Made by a program: the position numbers and the translations under genes
Notes under the pieces: model-generated
Told to the model about the DNA's origin: nothing
Seen by the model: the letters and a program-made list of their open reading frames with translations, nothing else
Databases searched by the model: none
Shown: in pieces, positions 8,041-16,767 of the stretch
Layout: each line of letters begins with the position of its first letter
How positions within the stretch are numbered: the first letter of the stretch is position 1
NCBI RefSeq assembly: GCF_000025985.1
Contig: NC_003228.3
Location: 4,960,001 to 5,024,000, forward strand
Source of the DNA: Bacteroides fragilis NCTC 9343
GTDB taxonomy: Bacteria; Bacteroidota; Bacteroidia; Bacteroidales; Bacteroidaceae
Reading direction: 5' to 3'
DNA length: 64,000 nt

Positions 8041-9306
8041 CTATTTTTTCAAATGAGCTATTATAAGAACCGGATTATCATCTTCTCGCACGCGCTGCAT
8101 CAAGTTCAGTATTTGTGGAGCCACAGTCCGTCCGGCAGACTGTTCCTCTTCTATAAATTCTTTCAACTTATAAGGCCAGATGGTAGCTAAAAGCTTTTCA
8201 TTATACGCCCCCCAAGAAGGAAAGAAAGCCTTCATTCCACCCAGATCATCTACAACCTGTTTCACGGCAAACGTCTCACCCGTACGTTTATTGTAAATAG
8301 CTGTTAATGGAGGAGTCTCAGGCAGTTTGCGCAGCTCCCTGAATGGCATGCATTCATAGACAGATAAAAAAACAAAACGCTCTGTTTCAAAAACACCGGA
8401 TACCATATATTTGTGATCCAGCAGTTTAATCATTTTTGCGTTTTCCAAATTACCCGATTCCCAACATTTAAAAGCTTCAGACAACAATCCATCTTCATAT
8501 AGATACCGGGTAGGAAACCGTAATTCTTCATCTAACTCCACCACCCAGCGAGGCATCAGGGAAGTGGGGGTAACAGTAAAAACTGTATCCGTATAAAAAT
8601 TATAAAATAAGGTCGTATCTTTATAGTAACTCGTGTACTTAAAACGAGGATCTCCGCCACTCATGGACGGTGCGCCCCCTTTCCTGCCCCACGGCATCAT
8701 ACTGCGTTTGGCTACAAACTCGTAATCCGTATTTATGAAATAAACCGTATCCGGAAAATTATAAAACATCAGGTTTTCTCCTGCCGGAGCAAAGCAAACC
8801 TGATTGACCAAATGTCCAACCGGTGCAGTGTCCATTGTTTTCTGGGTAAACCAGCTAAGCTCTTTCCCTGTACACTTCCCCCGGTCATCATATTCTATTA
8901 TTTTAGAGGCATTCCCATAGAAATGATTATTCAAATACACTATATCAGCCACATGCACATAGATATCTTCACAAGCCCCTTGACCCTGGCTCCCAATACG
9001 GAACAAGAACTGCCCATTCCAATCAAAACAATAGTTTGAGTAAAATATGTATTGGGGAGAAAAGGTCAAACGCTGATAATTACCTAACATACAATTCGGA
9101 TTCGTTTCCAAAGGAATATAACTGACACTATCCACCAGCTCCGAAAGCATCATTTCCTCCCGAACATTCTTTATCGCAGTTGACAAATGAATAATATTAT
9201 CTCGAACAACAGGATTAGGATCCACTGTTTTTTTGTTACTACAAGCCGTGAAGCCCAATACCATAACACCCAGTATCAATATCATTCGCATAGCTTTGTC
9301 CATCAT
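8041..9306 (-). CDS. 6-bladed beta-propeller lipoprotein
   Basis: The 421-residue protein has a lipobox ending LGFTAC (Cys22), followed by SELVDSVSYIPLETN and a blade with RIGSQGQGACEDIYVHVADIVY. Its tail, NPVLIIAHLKK, matches those of the genes at 1086 and 9371, with which it shares overall length and the KDTTLFYNFYTDTVF segment. Start codons at 9306, 9303 or 9291 all leave a usable signal peptide. It lies 57 bp upstream of the frameshifted copy and 64 bp downstream of the next propeller, within one leftward array. A ligand cannot be assigned. Confidence 0.82.
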   Translation of the reverse strand: MMDKAMRMILILGVMVLGFTACSNKKTVDPNPVVRDNIIHLSTAIKNVREEMMLSELVDSVSYIPLETNPNCMLGNYQRLTFSPQYIFYSNYCFDWNGQFLFRIGSQGQGACEDIYVHVADIVYLNNHFYGNASKIIEYDDRGKCTGKELSWFTQKTMDTAPVGHLVNQVCFAPAGENLMFYNFPDTVYFINTDYEFVAKRSMMPWGRKGGAPSMSGGDPRFKYTSYYKDTTLFYNFYTDTVFTVTPTSLMPRWVVELDEELRFPTRYLYEDGLLSEAFKCWESGNLENAKMIKLLDHKYMVSGVFETERFVFLSVYECMPFRELRKLPETPPLTAIYNKRTGETFAVKQVVDDLGGMKAFFPSWGAYNEKLLATIWPYKLKEFIEEEQSAGRTVAPQILNLMQRVREDDNPVLIIAHLKK

Positions 9307-9370
9307 TAAATTAGAAGTAAAAATACATAATATTTTTCACACAAGACCAAATAACAAACTCTATATTTAG

Positions 9371-10651
9371 CTATTTCTTTAAATGAGCAATTACAAGAAT
9401 CGGGTTTTGCTCATCATCCAGTGAATCAGCAAGTGCAATAAGACGATCACTCACGGCTTCTCCTTTTGCTTTCTTCTCTTGAATATATTCTTTCAGTTCA
9501 AACGGCCAGACAGAAGAAACCATTGCATTATTACAAATACCATATCGTGGAAAAAATGTCATTCCATTATCAATATCATCTATCAGACCATCTCCGGCTA
9601 TGGCTACAGCCTCCCCTGTCCTCTTGTCATAAAGAGCTATATGTGATTCATTATATCCTCTCCAGGCCGAAGAAAAAGCCTTTAGATTCAACCACCATAA
9701 AAACAAATACCGTTCTCCCTCACTGACATGATATACCCACTTTTTATTATCAATTAATTGAGCTAATTCACTATTCTGTGCTTTCTCTTTCATTGTTTCT
9801 ACATTTCCTTTTGACGAAGAGACTATTTTAACATACTCATCTAAATACAATTTCTTATAATCATTCAAAAAGCACCGATTATCCGCCTTTGAACCTTTAA
9901 ACTCAAGAGTCCACCGCTTTTGGAGCCCTGTATCCGTTACTGTATAAATAGCATCTGTAAAACAGTTATAGAAAATTGTCGTATCTTTATAATCAGAAAA
10001 AGTATAAGGCATTCCTCCACCAACTCCCGAAGGGGTGAGAAATAGGCTATCCGAAATTATTCTATCGCCATGTCGAACGTTTAATTCGGCATCCATCCAA
10101 AAGATAGAATCAGGATAATTTACGATCAAATAGTCCTTTCCAGACTTTACCATAGCATATACATTTTTTAATCCAGAAGCTATTTTTCCCTCAATACCTT
10201 TATCACGATATGCAATCCTAATTTCCTTTCCTGTAAATTTTCCTTTTGCATCAAACTGGATAATCTTGTCTCCTTGTGTATAAAAGATGTTGCGATCACG
10301 ATCATAGAAAATACTATATCCAAAACCACTTTCCTCACCTGGCCCTTGCCCCAGTGCACCAATATTTGCTACAAATCGTCCTTCTTTATCAAATAAGCTT
10401 CCCGGATAAACGCCCCAATAGGGTTTTACATAAGAAATAAGCATCTTATCTTTTACATAACTTTTTGTTGTTTCTAAAGGAACATAAGTAATACTATCAA
10501 CAAAAGCTGAAAGTTTCATTGGAACAGGATGCTCCATTGCATCGCCAATGCGAATGGTACGATCCACAACCTTAACTTGCTCTTGCTTGGCACCCCCTGA
10601 AATACAGGAGGTAAACAGGAAAATGAATAAAAATAAAAAGATCTGCTTCAT
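9371..10651 (-). CDS. 6-bladed beta-propeller lipoprotein, twin of the RiPP-locus copy
   Basis: The 426-residue protein (Cys16 after FLFTSC) is the close paralogue of the gene at 1086-2366: same length, same VDSITYVPLETTKSYV opening, same NIGALGQGPGEE blade, and the identical tail DDEQNPILVIAHLKK. The two copies lie 7 kb apart, one inside the RiPP locus and one inside the propeller array. Either a duplication or movement of a propeller into the peptide locus would account for this. It is probably cotranscribed with neighbours spaced 64 and 66 bp away. Confidence 0.83.
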   Translation of the reverse strand: MKQIFLFLFIFLFTSCISGGAKQEQVKVVDRTIRIGDAMEHPVPMKLSAFVDSITYVPLETTKSYVKDKMLISYVKPYWGVYPGSLFDKEGRFVANIGALGQGPGEESGFGYSIFYDRDRNIFYTQGDKIIQFDAKGKFTGKEIRIAYRDKGIEGKIASGLKNVYAMVKSGKDYLIVNYPDSIFWMDAELNVRHGDRIISDSLFLTPSGVGGGMPYTFSDYKDTTIFYNCFTDAIYTVTDTGLQKRWTLEFKGSKADNRCFLNDYKKLYLDEYVKIVSSSKGNVETMKEKAQNSELAQLIDNKKWVYHVSEGERYLFLWWLNLKAFSSAWRGYNESHIALYDKRTGEAVAIAGDGLIDDIDNGMTFFPRYGICNNAMVSSVWPFELKEYIQEKKAKGEAVSDRLIALADSLDDEQNPILVIAHLKK

Positions 10652-10717
10652 TTACACTACCTATTTAATGAATAAGAAGGTGAATACGAGTATTCCAACT
10701 TCTCAATAATAATTCTT

Positions 10718-12022
10718 CTATTTTAAAGTTGCAATCATCAAAATCGGATTGCTATCCTCAGTCGCACTTTCCAAAACTCGGATTAGCTCCTTTTTCTTGG
10801 ACTCATCTATTACGGTAGATGATTTTATTTGGTCGATATCAATCCAGTTCTCATCACCGCCGGGTTCTAATATATCTACCCAGTATTTACCGGAAGAACG
10901 GCTGTCAACAGTAAAATCACCTCCACCTAAATCATTATCTAACACAAAATCACGTTTCATTTGACGCAAAGGAAAGCTAAACCAGGGGACATCACGCTCG
11001 GTTATTGCACTTTGTCGCTTCTGCAGTCTAACACTTCCATCTTTTTTATTATAGCAATAGGTATATACCTCCTCGCCTTTACTACCCACCAAATAAATGA
11101 AAGCTTTAGTCGGATAGTAGGACTTGATCGAAAAATAATCGAAAGCCTTTCTATCTTTAAACCATAAGTGAGTAACCTCATAGTCTCCTTTCTCTTCTCT
11201 TGTACAAATTACATATTGAGACAAGAGGTCATTCGTCGCATCGTCATAGCAATAAATTGTATCAGTATCTGGATATTTAAGGGTCAGTTGATTATTGTAA
11301 GTGTCTATACTGGTTTGATATTCCATCCAAAGATTAATCATTCTACCTTTATCGACACAGTTAGCTATAATTTGCTCTTCTCTACCCATATGTGCTGGAT
11401 TCTTAAATAATTTTTTTTCTTGAAAAGCCGTGTCCAAAAAAGCAAAAGACCACAATGAATCTTTATCTATTAATTTATATAAAGCTATATTCTGAGCAGC
11501 AAAGAAATTTCCATTATATAAGATATATTGACTATATACAGATGAGAATAGATTATTGATTGTCTGCTGATCAACTATTTTCTTTTTAAACTCTCCCTTG
11601 AAATTATATACCAAAATACCATTGTTATTAGAAATAATATAGACCTCCTTTTTATATTCATCAACGAGAAAGGTTGAAAAATTGACATATTCTCCTGGAG
11701 CTTGCCCTATACTGCCAATTCTATTCAAAAATTTCCCCGTTCGGGAAAAACGATAAATATAAAATTTATTAAAATCATGAATCCATATATCATGTTCTGT
11801 CACTTGTATTCGTCTTATTTCACCTAACATAGATTGATCTGTCATTTCCAAAGGAACAATTTCTAGTTTTTCAGCAGATTCACTCAGCAAAAGTGAAGGT
11901 ACAGTCGATACATCCTCAGAAAGATTAATGACAGGTATTCCTGACTTGGATATAGGCTCTTGCTTCATATTGGAACTGCATCCCAATAGCGTAATTATTA
12001 GTAATAATATAGACTTCATCAC
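10718..12022 (-). CDS. 6-bladed beta-propeller lipoprotein, tandem copy A
   Basis: The 434-residue protein has a short signal peptide ending ITLLGC (Cys15). The PVINLSEDVSTVPSLLLSE segment is followed by the EKLEIVPLEMTDQS opening strand, and the blade reads IGSIGQAPGEYVN. The tail is NPILMIATLK. The next gene upstream (12073-13389) is a tandem duplicate: the first 30 mature residues and the last 90 or so are almost identical, while the middle has drifted substantially. The gene spacing is 50 bp. Mosaic identity of this type points to gene conversion or selection on the ends only. Function is unknown. Confidence 0.83.
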   Translation of the reverse strand: MMKSILLLIITLLGCSSNMKQEPISKSGIPVINLSEDVSTVPSLLLSESAEKLEIVPLEMTDQSMLGEIRRIQVTEHDIWIHDFNKFYIYRFSRTGKFLNRIGSIGQAPGEYVNFSTFLVDEYKKEVYIISNNNGILVYNFKGEFKKKIVDQQTINNLFSSVYSQYILYNGNFFAAQNIALYKLIDKDSLWSFAFLDTAFQEKKLFKNPAHMGREEQIIANCVDKGRMINLWMEYQTSIDTYNNQLTLKYPDTDTIYCYDDATNDLLSQYVICTREEKGDYEVTHLWFKDRKAFDYFSIKSYYPTKAFIYLVGSKGEEVYTYCYNKKDGSVRLQKRQSAITERDVPWFSFPLRQMKRDFVLDNDLGGGDFTVDSRSSGKYWVDILEPGGDENWIDIDQIKSSTVIDESKKKELIRVLESATEDSNPILMIATLK

Positions 12023-12072
12023 AATTTATTTATTAGAAACAACATATTTTTCCATCATAGGAACCTACTCTA

Positions 12073-13389
12073 TTATTTTAAAGTTGCAATCATCAAAATC
12101 GGATTGCTATCCTCAGTCGCACTTTCCAAAACTCGGATTAGCTCCTTTTTCTTGGATTCATCTATTACAGTAGATGATTTTATTTGGTCTATATCAATCC
12201 AGTTTTCATCACCGCCAGGTTCTAATATATCTATCCAGTATTTACCGGAAGAACGGCTGTCAACAGTAAAATCACCTCCACCTAAATCATTATCTAACAC
12301 AAAATCACGTTTCATTTGGCGCAAAGGAAAGCTGAACCAGGGCACATCACGCTCGGTTATTGTGCTTTGTCGTTTCTGCAATCTAACACTTCCATCTTTT
12401 TTATTATAGCAATAGGTATATACCTCCTCGCCTTTACTACCTACCAAATAAATGAAATCTTTAGTCGGATAATAAGAAAAAATGGAAAAATAATCGAAAG
12501 CCTTTCTGTCTTTAAACCATAAATGAGTAGCTTCATAATCCCCTTTTTCTTCATCTGTAAAGATTGCATATTGAGGCGAAAGTTGGTTTGTCGCATCATC
12601 ATAACAATAAATAGTATCGGTATCCGGATATTTAAGGGTCAATTGGGCATTATAAGTATCCATACTGGTTAGATATTCCCTCCAATAATTAACCATTCGG
12701 TCCATATTGGCACGGTTGGCTATAATCTGTTCTTCTCTACCTACATGCGCCGGATTTTTAAAATATTTCTTTTTTTGAAAGTCGTCGCCCAAAGAAACGA
12801 ATGACCACAATGAATCTTTATCTATCGGCCTATACAATCCGAAATTTTGAGTAGCAAAGAATTTTTGATTATTCAAGATATATTGATCATACGGAGATGA
12901 AAACAACTGCAAAATCATTTGAATGTCAATAATTTTTCTTTTAAAGTTTCCTTCAAAATCGTATGCTAAAACACCGTTAGTATTGGCTATAATATACACC
13001 TCTTTTTTATCTTCATCGACAAGAAAAGTTGAATAAGTGGTATATTCACCCGGACCCTGGCCGATGCTACCTATTTTATTAAGAAATTTTCCCGTACGGG
13101 AAAAACGATAAATATAGAATTCGCGTCCATGATCTATCCATATATTATGATCAGTTACTTGCATTTCCGTAATATCACTCAATACAGATTCATCTGTCAT
13201 TTCCAAAGGAACAATTTCCAATTTCTCCGCCGCCTCACTCAAAAGAAGTGAAGGTACAGTCGATACATCCTCAGAAAGATTAATGACAGGTACTCCTGAC
13301 TTGGATATAGGCTCTTGCTTCTTATTGGAACTGCACCCCAATAATACAAATACGCCGATTAGCAATAAGGACATGTGTTTCATAGCCAC
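12073..13389 (-). CDS. 6-bladed beta-propeller lipoprotein, tandem copy B
   Basis: The 438-residue protein has a lipobox ending VFVLLGC (Cys19) and is the tandem partner of the gene at 10718-12022. It carries the GSIGQGPGEYTTYSTFLVDE blade, a more typical form than GQAPGEY in copy A. Only one or two residues differ from copy A across the last 90 positions. It is the first gene of the uninterrupted leftward propeller run, so the promoter for the run should lie in 13390-13553, where a hairpin is seen but no TAnnTTTG box. Confidence 0.83.
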   Translation of the reverse strand: MAMKHMSLLLIGVFVLLGCSSNKKQEPISKSGVPVINLSEDVSTVPSLLLSEAAEKLEIVPLEMTDESVLSDITEMQVTDHNIWIDHGREFYIYRFSRTGKFLNKIGSIGQGPGEYTTYSTFLVDEDKKEVYIIANTNGVLAYDFEGNFKRKIIDIQMILQLFSSPYDQYILNNQKFFATQNFGLYRPIDKDSLWSFVSLGDDFQKKKYFKNPAHVGREEQIIANRANMDRMVNYWREYLTSMDTYNAQLTLKYPDTDTIYCYDDATNQLSPQYAIFTDEEKGDYEATHLWFKDRKAFDYFSIFSYYPTKDFIYLVGSKGEEVYTYCYNKKDGSVRLQKRQSTITERDVPWFSFPLRQMKRDFVLDNDLGGGDFTVDSRSSGKYWIDILEPGGDENWIDIDQIKSSTVIDESKKKELIRVLESATEDSNPILMIATLK

Positions 13390-13479
13390 AATTGAATTAA
13401 GATTTATTGTTTGTGCATAAGGTCCCCACTATCCAATATTAGAGACGAGAATCTCCCTGCAAATGTTTTCACGGCTACA

Positions 13480-13503
13480 ATATACTACATTTTCGTAGTA
13501 TAT
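13480..13503. promoter_or_regulatory. AT-rich 9-bp dyad upstream of the propeller run
   Basis: ATATACTAC (13480-13488) and GTAGTATAT (13495-13503) form a perfect inverted repeat with a 6-nt spacer. It lies about 100 bp upstream of the first gene of the propeller run and 50 bp after the LytTR gene. On the minus strand it is not followed by a U-run, so an operator is more likely than a terminator for the LytTR gene. What binds it is unknown. Confidence 0.4.
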
Positions 13504-13553
13504 AATCTTTTTTTGCAGTTTTTTTTCTCCCATACATCTTTTATAACCTAAAC

Positions 13554-13913
13554 CTAAATAGTATCATTTTGTACCATAAAATATTTCTTAACTGTAGCCA
13601 GCTTACGAGTGCTAATCCTATAAATTTTATTATTATCCATCTTTATATGATATGCCCCGTCCTGAAGTACACAATCTACAATACGCTCTTTATTTACTAT
13701 AATTCCTCTATTTATCAGCAGAAAATCGGCAGGCAATTTTTCCAGAATCACACGTAGGCTTATTAAAAACAGAATACTGTTCCTACCTCCTATTTGTAAT
13801 ATACAGTAAGGCTTGCTATATTCCACAGCAATTAAATCCTGATACAAACATTCTCCATAAGATTTCTTATATGAAAACGTTATCTTATCTTCTCTAAACT
13901 CTATTTTATCCAT
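13554..13913 (-). CDS. Stand-alone LytTR-domain DNA-binding regulator
   Basis: The 119-residue protein is essentially one LytTR domain without a receiver domain. Visible family features are the early IEFREDKITF strand, the LLINRGIIVNKERI segment (the usual F-x-I-x-R-S-x-I-V-N element) and YRISTRKLATVKKYF at the end, where LytTR proteins normally have an S-R-R-like DNA-contacting turn. Such proteins bind direct repeats of about 9 bp spaced by two helical turns. The gene stands upstream of the propeller run and has its own consensus promoter. By inference it controls the propeller or RiPP genes; the direct repeats at 4098-4129 are a candidate target. Confidence 0.75.
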   Translation of the reverse strand: MDKIEFREDKITFSYKKSYGECLYQDLIAVEYSKPYCILQIGGRNSILFLISLRVILEKLPADFLLINRGIIVNKERIVDCVLQDGAYHIKMDNNKIYRISTRKLATVKKYFMVQNDTI

Positions 13914-13960
13914 GGCTAACAGATTTGAATTACATCACTCAAAAAGGGACCTCCCTCCTT

Positions 13961-13996
13961 GGTTCAAAGTTAAATCATGTTGAACCAATTCGCAAA
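13961..13996 (-). promoter_or_regulatory. LytTR gene promoter with overlapping dyad
   Basis: On the minus strand TTTG (13996-13993), 20 bp, then TAACTTTG (13972-13965) is a full match to the Bacteroides promoter form, about 50 bp before the LytTR start codon. A 7-bp inverted repeat, GGTTCAA (13961-13967) and TTGAACC (13980-13986), covers the -7 box and spacer. A repressor or autoregulation site is plausible. Confidence 0.65.
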
Positions 13997-14269
13997 TTAT
14001 CTACCCGGACAAATTCATGAAAAATAATGCGATATAAACCACTGTATATAAGTACAATAGACATGAAGCGCACGATTTTAACCCTAAATACCCGGACAGT
14101 TACAAGCTTGTAATACAAGTCAATTTTACCATTATACCTACTTTAGCCCTCTATATCCACCAATATAATGCCAACGGTTCTTCCAAAAACCTTCTTATGG
14201 TCCACTCCTATAAAAGACAATATTTAGTCTATACCTTCTTTTGAATTTTATAAAAAAACATTCGTTCTT
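13997..14269. other. Intergenic region between LytTR and propeller genes
   Basis: No gene is seen here. The only notable element is a perfect 14-bp palindrome, TTACAAGCTTGTAA (14100-14113). The sequence is AT-rich with stops in all frames. Confidence 0.5.
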
Positions 14270-15457
14270 TTACTCCAATATTACCACTATAGGATTGTCT
14301 TCTTCTTTACTACCCGTTTTCTTTTTCACTTCATCACACAACTCATCAGGTTGCAGCAGAGCTATAAAACAGCCATCAGAACTTACTCCCCTAACTCTGA
14401 GAGATTGTCTATTAACTGTATCCAACAGTCTATCTCCGCACATCAACACAACTCTATGATCAGCTTTATAATATAGTCCACAAAAAGCCTGCCTATTTTT
14501 AGTATAGAACCCTGTATGAAAATGAAAATAAATACATCTCTCATTTTCCAAAGCATAATCAATCATGATTTTCTTTTCACATCCACCTTCTTCCAACCGA
14601 TCTTGATATTGCCAAGCCCAATCCCCTAGCTCGAAAATTAAATAAGGTTTAATTTTACTATCCGACAGCGTATAGATCGTATCGTTGAATGTTTGTTTTA
14701 ATCTAATATCATTCTCAAACCGCCATAAGGAAGGACTATTAATGGCTGTGTAAAACTTTCCACCATTGGCAAATGAAGCCATTGTCAAATCACCGCCATA
14801 AGATGCATAATCCCCTAAAAGTTCCGATATAGATTGTAAATCATCCATAGGAAGTAAATCTATCGGTAAACCTACTATATCTGTAATGTGATTAGAGTTT
14901 TCGTCTATACAAAACAAGGGTGACTTGGAAATATCAAGTTTATTATGTCCCCATAGTTTACCATAAGTAACATATAGATAGCTTTGCTGCAAATTATAGC
15001 GTACATTATCATCTATACAAATTCTATCTTTATAATTACCAGCTAAATCATACAATATTAAATCATTACCCCAACCTAAAACATATATTATGTTTTGGTC
15101 ATAATCAACCCAATAGTTCACTTTTCCCCAAGCATCTTTAGCATATCCCTGCGGGTCTGTTCCGACATGACCTATATCCCGAATAAATTTACCGGTAGAT
15201 CGATCAAAAAGTTTCAGGCATTGATTTACGGAAGATACAAGTATGGCATGCTCTAACACCCGCATATCCGGCATTTCTCCCACAAGGCTACTATCATTTG
15301 TTTCCAATGCTACATATCTCACATTAGAAGATATTGTCTGTGCCGTTATCTTTCCTAAAGCATTCATTGCTGCACCCACATTTATCTTATTATCCGGCTC
15401 AACATTTTGCATACATGAATACAAAACACATATAAAAATTACATACAAAACTTTCAT
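14270..15457 (-). CDS. 6-bladed beta-propeller lipoprotein
   Basis: The 395-residue protein has a signal peptide ending CVLYSC (Cys15). The mature part has SSNVRYVALETNDSSLVGEMPDMRV, which is the family opening, then a blade with RDIGHVGTDPQGY in place of the usual GQGPGEY. The tail EEDNPIVVILE is a shortened variant. It stands apart from the main run, separated by the LytTR gene, and is preceded by a strong palindrome at 15495-15519. It is more divergent than the tandem copies. Confidence 0.8.
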   Translation of the reverse strand: MKVLYVIFICVLYSCMQNVEPDNKINVGAAMNALGKITAQTISSNVRYVALETNDSSLVGEMPDMRVLEHAILVSSVNQCLKLFDRSTGKFIRDIGHVGTDPQGYAKDAWGKVNYWVDYDQNIIYVLGWGNDLILYDLAGNYKDRICIDDNVRYNLQQSYLYVTYGKLWGHNKLDISKSPLFCIDENSNHITDIVGLPIDLLPMDDLQSISELLGDYASYGGDLTMASFANGGKFYTAINSPSLWRFENDIRLKQTFNDTIYTLSDSKIKPYLIFELGDWAWQYQDRLEEGGCEKKIMIDYALENERCIYFHFHTGFYTKNRQAFCGLYYKADHRVVLMCGDRLLDTVNRQSLRVRGVSSDGCFIALLQPDELCDEVKKKTGSKEEDNPIVVILE

Positions 15458-15494
15458 ACAGAATTCATTTTAAGATGTCATTATTATATCACAA

Positions 15495-15519
15495 CCTTTG
15501 ATCTGTATTATACAGATCA
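15495..15519. promoter_or_regulatory. Perfect 10-bp dyad upstream of a propeller gene
   Basis: TTTGATCTGT (15495-15504) and ACAGATCAAA (15510-15519) are separated by five A/T bases. The element lies 38 bp upstream of the start at 15457 and about 105 bp after the DUF4221 stop codon. No U-run follows on the minus strand, so an operator for a dimeric regulator is preferred over a terminator. Confidence 0.5.
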
Positions 15520-15624
15520 AATTCAGCAGACCACATAAAGTACAATGACGAAATAAACAGTTTCATACCCTATGAAATTAAATTAATTAACGGGAGCGCC
15601 TCCAAGCAGTCCTTTCCACAACTA

Positions 15625-16767
15625 CTATTCTCTATATTGCAGTCCATAAAAGCACATATTGTTTTCACCGATTTTATCACCTCCCGTATACGGCAACAAG
15701 ATCAAAGAATCTGTAAAAGCCAAATCGGGATAGATAGATGCACCGGCAGGAATCACATACTCTGCACTATTCAAAAAATCAGGTGATATACACATGACGG
15801 AAAAGGGCTTTCCTCCCACTCCATGACCATCTAAAGGCCCCTGTTGAATACGCCAGAACACATTATGATAGGCATCGTAACACAATGGGAAATAATAACC
15901 GGTTTTGAGGCATCCGAAACCGGGCTCCGACCCATTTATATCCGGTAAATGGAAAAAAGGATCTGTAAAGGTAGAAGGAAAATCATATTCTTTACTCTTT
16001 TTTGCAGACAGATCGTAAACATAAACTTTGGAAGACGCAGGGAAATTATAAATCAACCGGTCACCGTAGGGAAGCACGTTGACACAACCCAGTAATTGCA
16101 TATCTCCCTCTTTCCTTATCACATCAGGACAATGTATCTCCACTTCATCCCGTATATTCCAATCGTCACACGAAACAATCAGCACTTTCTTCGGATATTC
16201 TCCCGTAGTATCTTTCTCATAAAAGTAGAGGGGTAAAGCCACTCTTCCATTCGCAGCATCAAATCCGAAGAAGCTATACACGCTAAAGTAAACAGTAAGA
16301 TCGGGAACGGCTATTCCATACCCTTCTTCCTTAATCTGCGGAAAATCATTGAGAAGTTTCTTAGACACCACTTTTCCATCCTGACCAACCCGATACAAAC
16401 CACCGGTATTCAGTATGATAAACGAATCTTTATAATAGCCGATCCCTTTGGGAGCAAGTATCTGATCCGGACCATCCTTAGCCAGAGCTATTTGCTTTAA
16501 TGGCCGGCGATCAGCCAGATTCAGGATGTCAATGGAATGAAGTTTTCCATTATAAACAATCAGACACTCTTTACCATCGATCCGGGCTGAAGTAGAATAG
16601 CAAAAAGTACCGGCATAGCTTTGTAAATAATCATCATTAACATCAAATGCAAAAGCTTCTATTCTCTGAAGTTCTGTTTTCACCTGCGTTTTTTTCTCTC
16701 CACAAGCAATAAGACCCAGAATCAGCATCAAGGTCCATACATTAACAAAAAAGGTGTTCTGTTTCAT
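15625..16767 (-). CDS. DUF4221-like lipoprotein
   Basis: About 380 residues from the preferred start MKQNTFFVNVWTLM (ATG 16767-16765), which gives a proper lipoprotein signal ending LGLIAC (Cys22). An ATG 13 codons upstream (16806) would add a charged, unlikely extension. The body has propeller-like strands (DGKVVSKKLLNDFP, VYVYDLSAKK) and the closing YVIPAGASIYPDLAFTDSLILLPYTG typical of the DUF4221 family, which often lies beside 6-bladed propeller lipoproteins in Bacteroides. Function is unknown. It lacks the NPIL tail of its neighbours. Confidence 0.7.
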   Translation of the reverse strand: MKQNTFFVNVWTLMLILGLIACGEKKTQVKTELQRIEAFAFDVNDDYLQSYAGTFCYSTSARIDGKECLIVYNGKLHSIDILNLADRRPLKQIALAKDGPDQILAPKGIGYYKDSFIILNTGGLYRVGQDGKVVSKKLLNDFPQIKEEGYGIAVPDLTVYFSVYSFFGFDAANGRVALPLYFYEKDTTGEYPKKVLIVSCDDWNIRDEVEIHCPDVIRKEGDMQLLGCVNVLPYGDRLIYNFPASSKVYVYDLSAKKSKEYDFPSTFTDPFFHLPDINGSEPGFGCLKTGYYFPLCYDAYHNVFWRIQQGPLDGHGVGGKPFSVMCISPDFLNSAEYVIPAGASIYPDLAFTDSLILLPYTGGDKIGENNMCFYGLQYRE

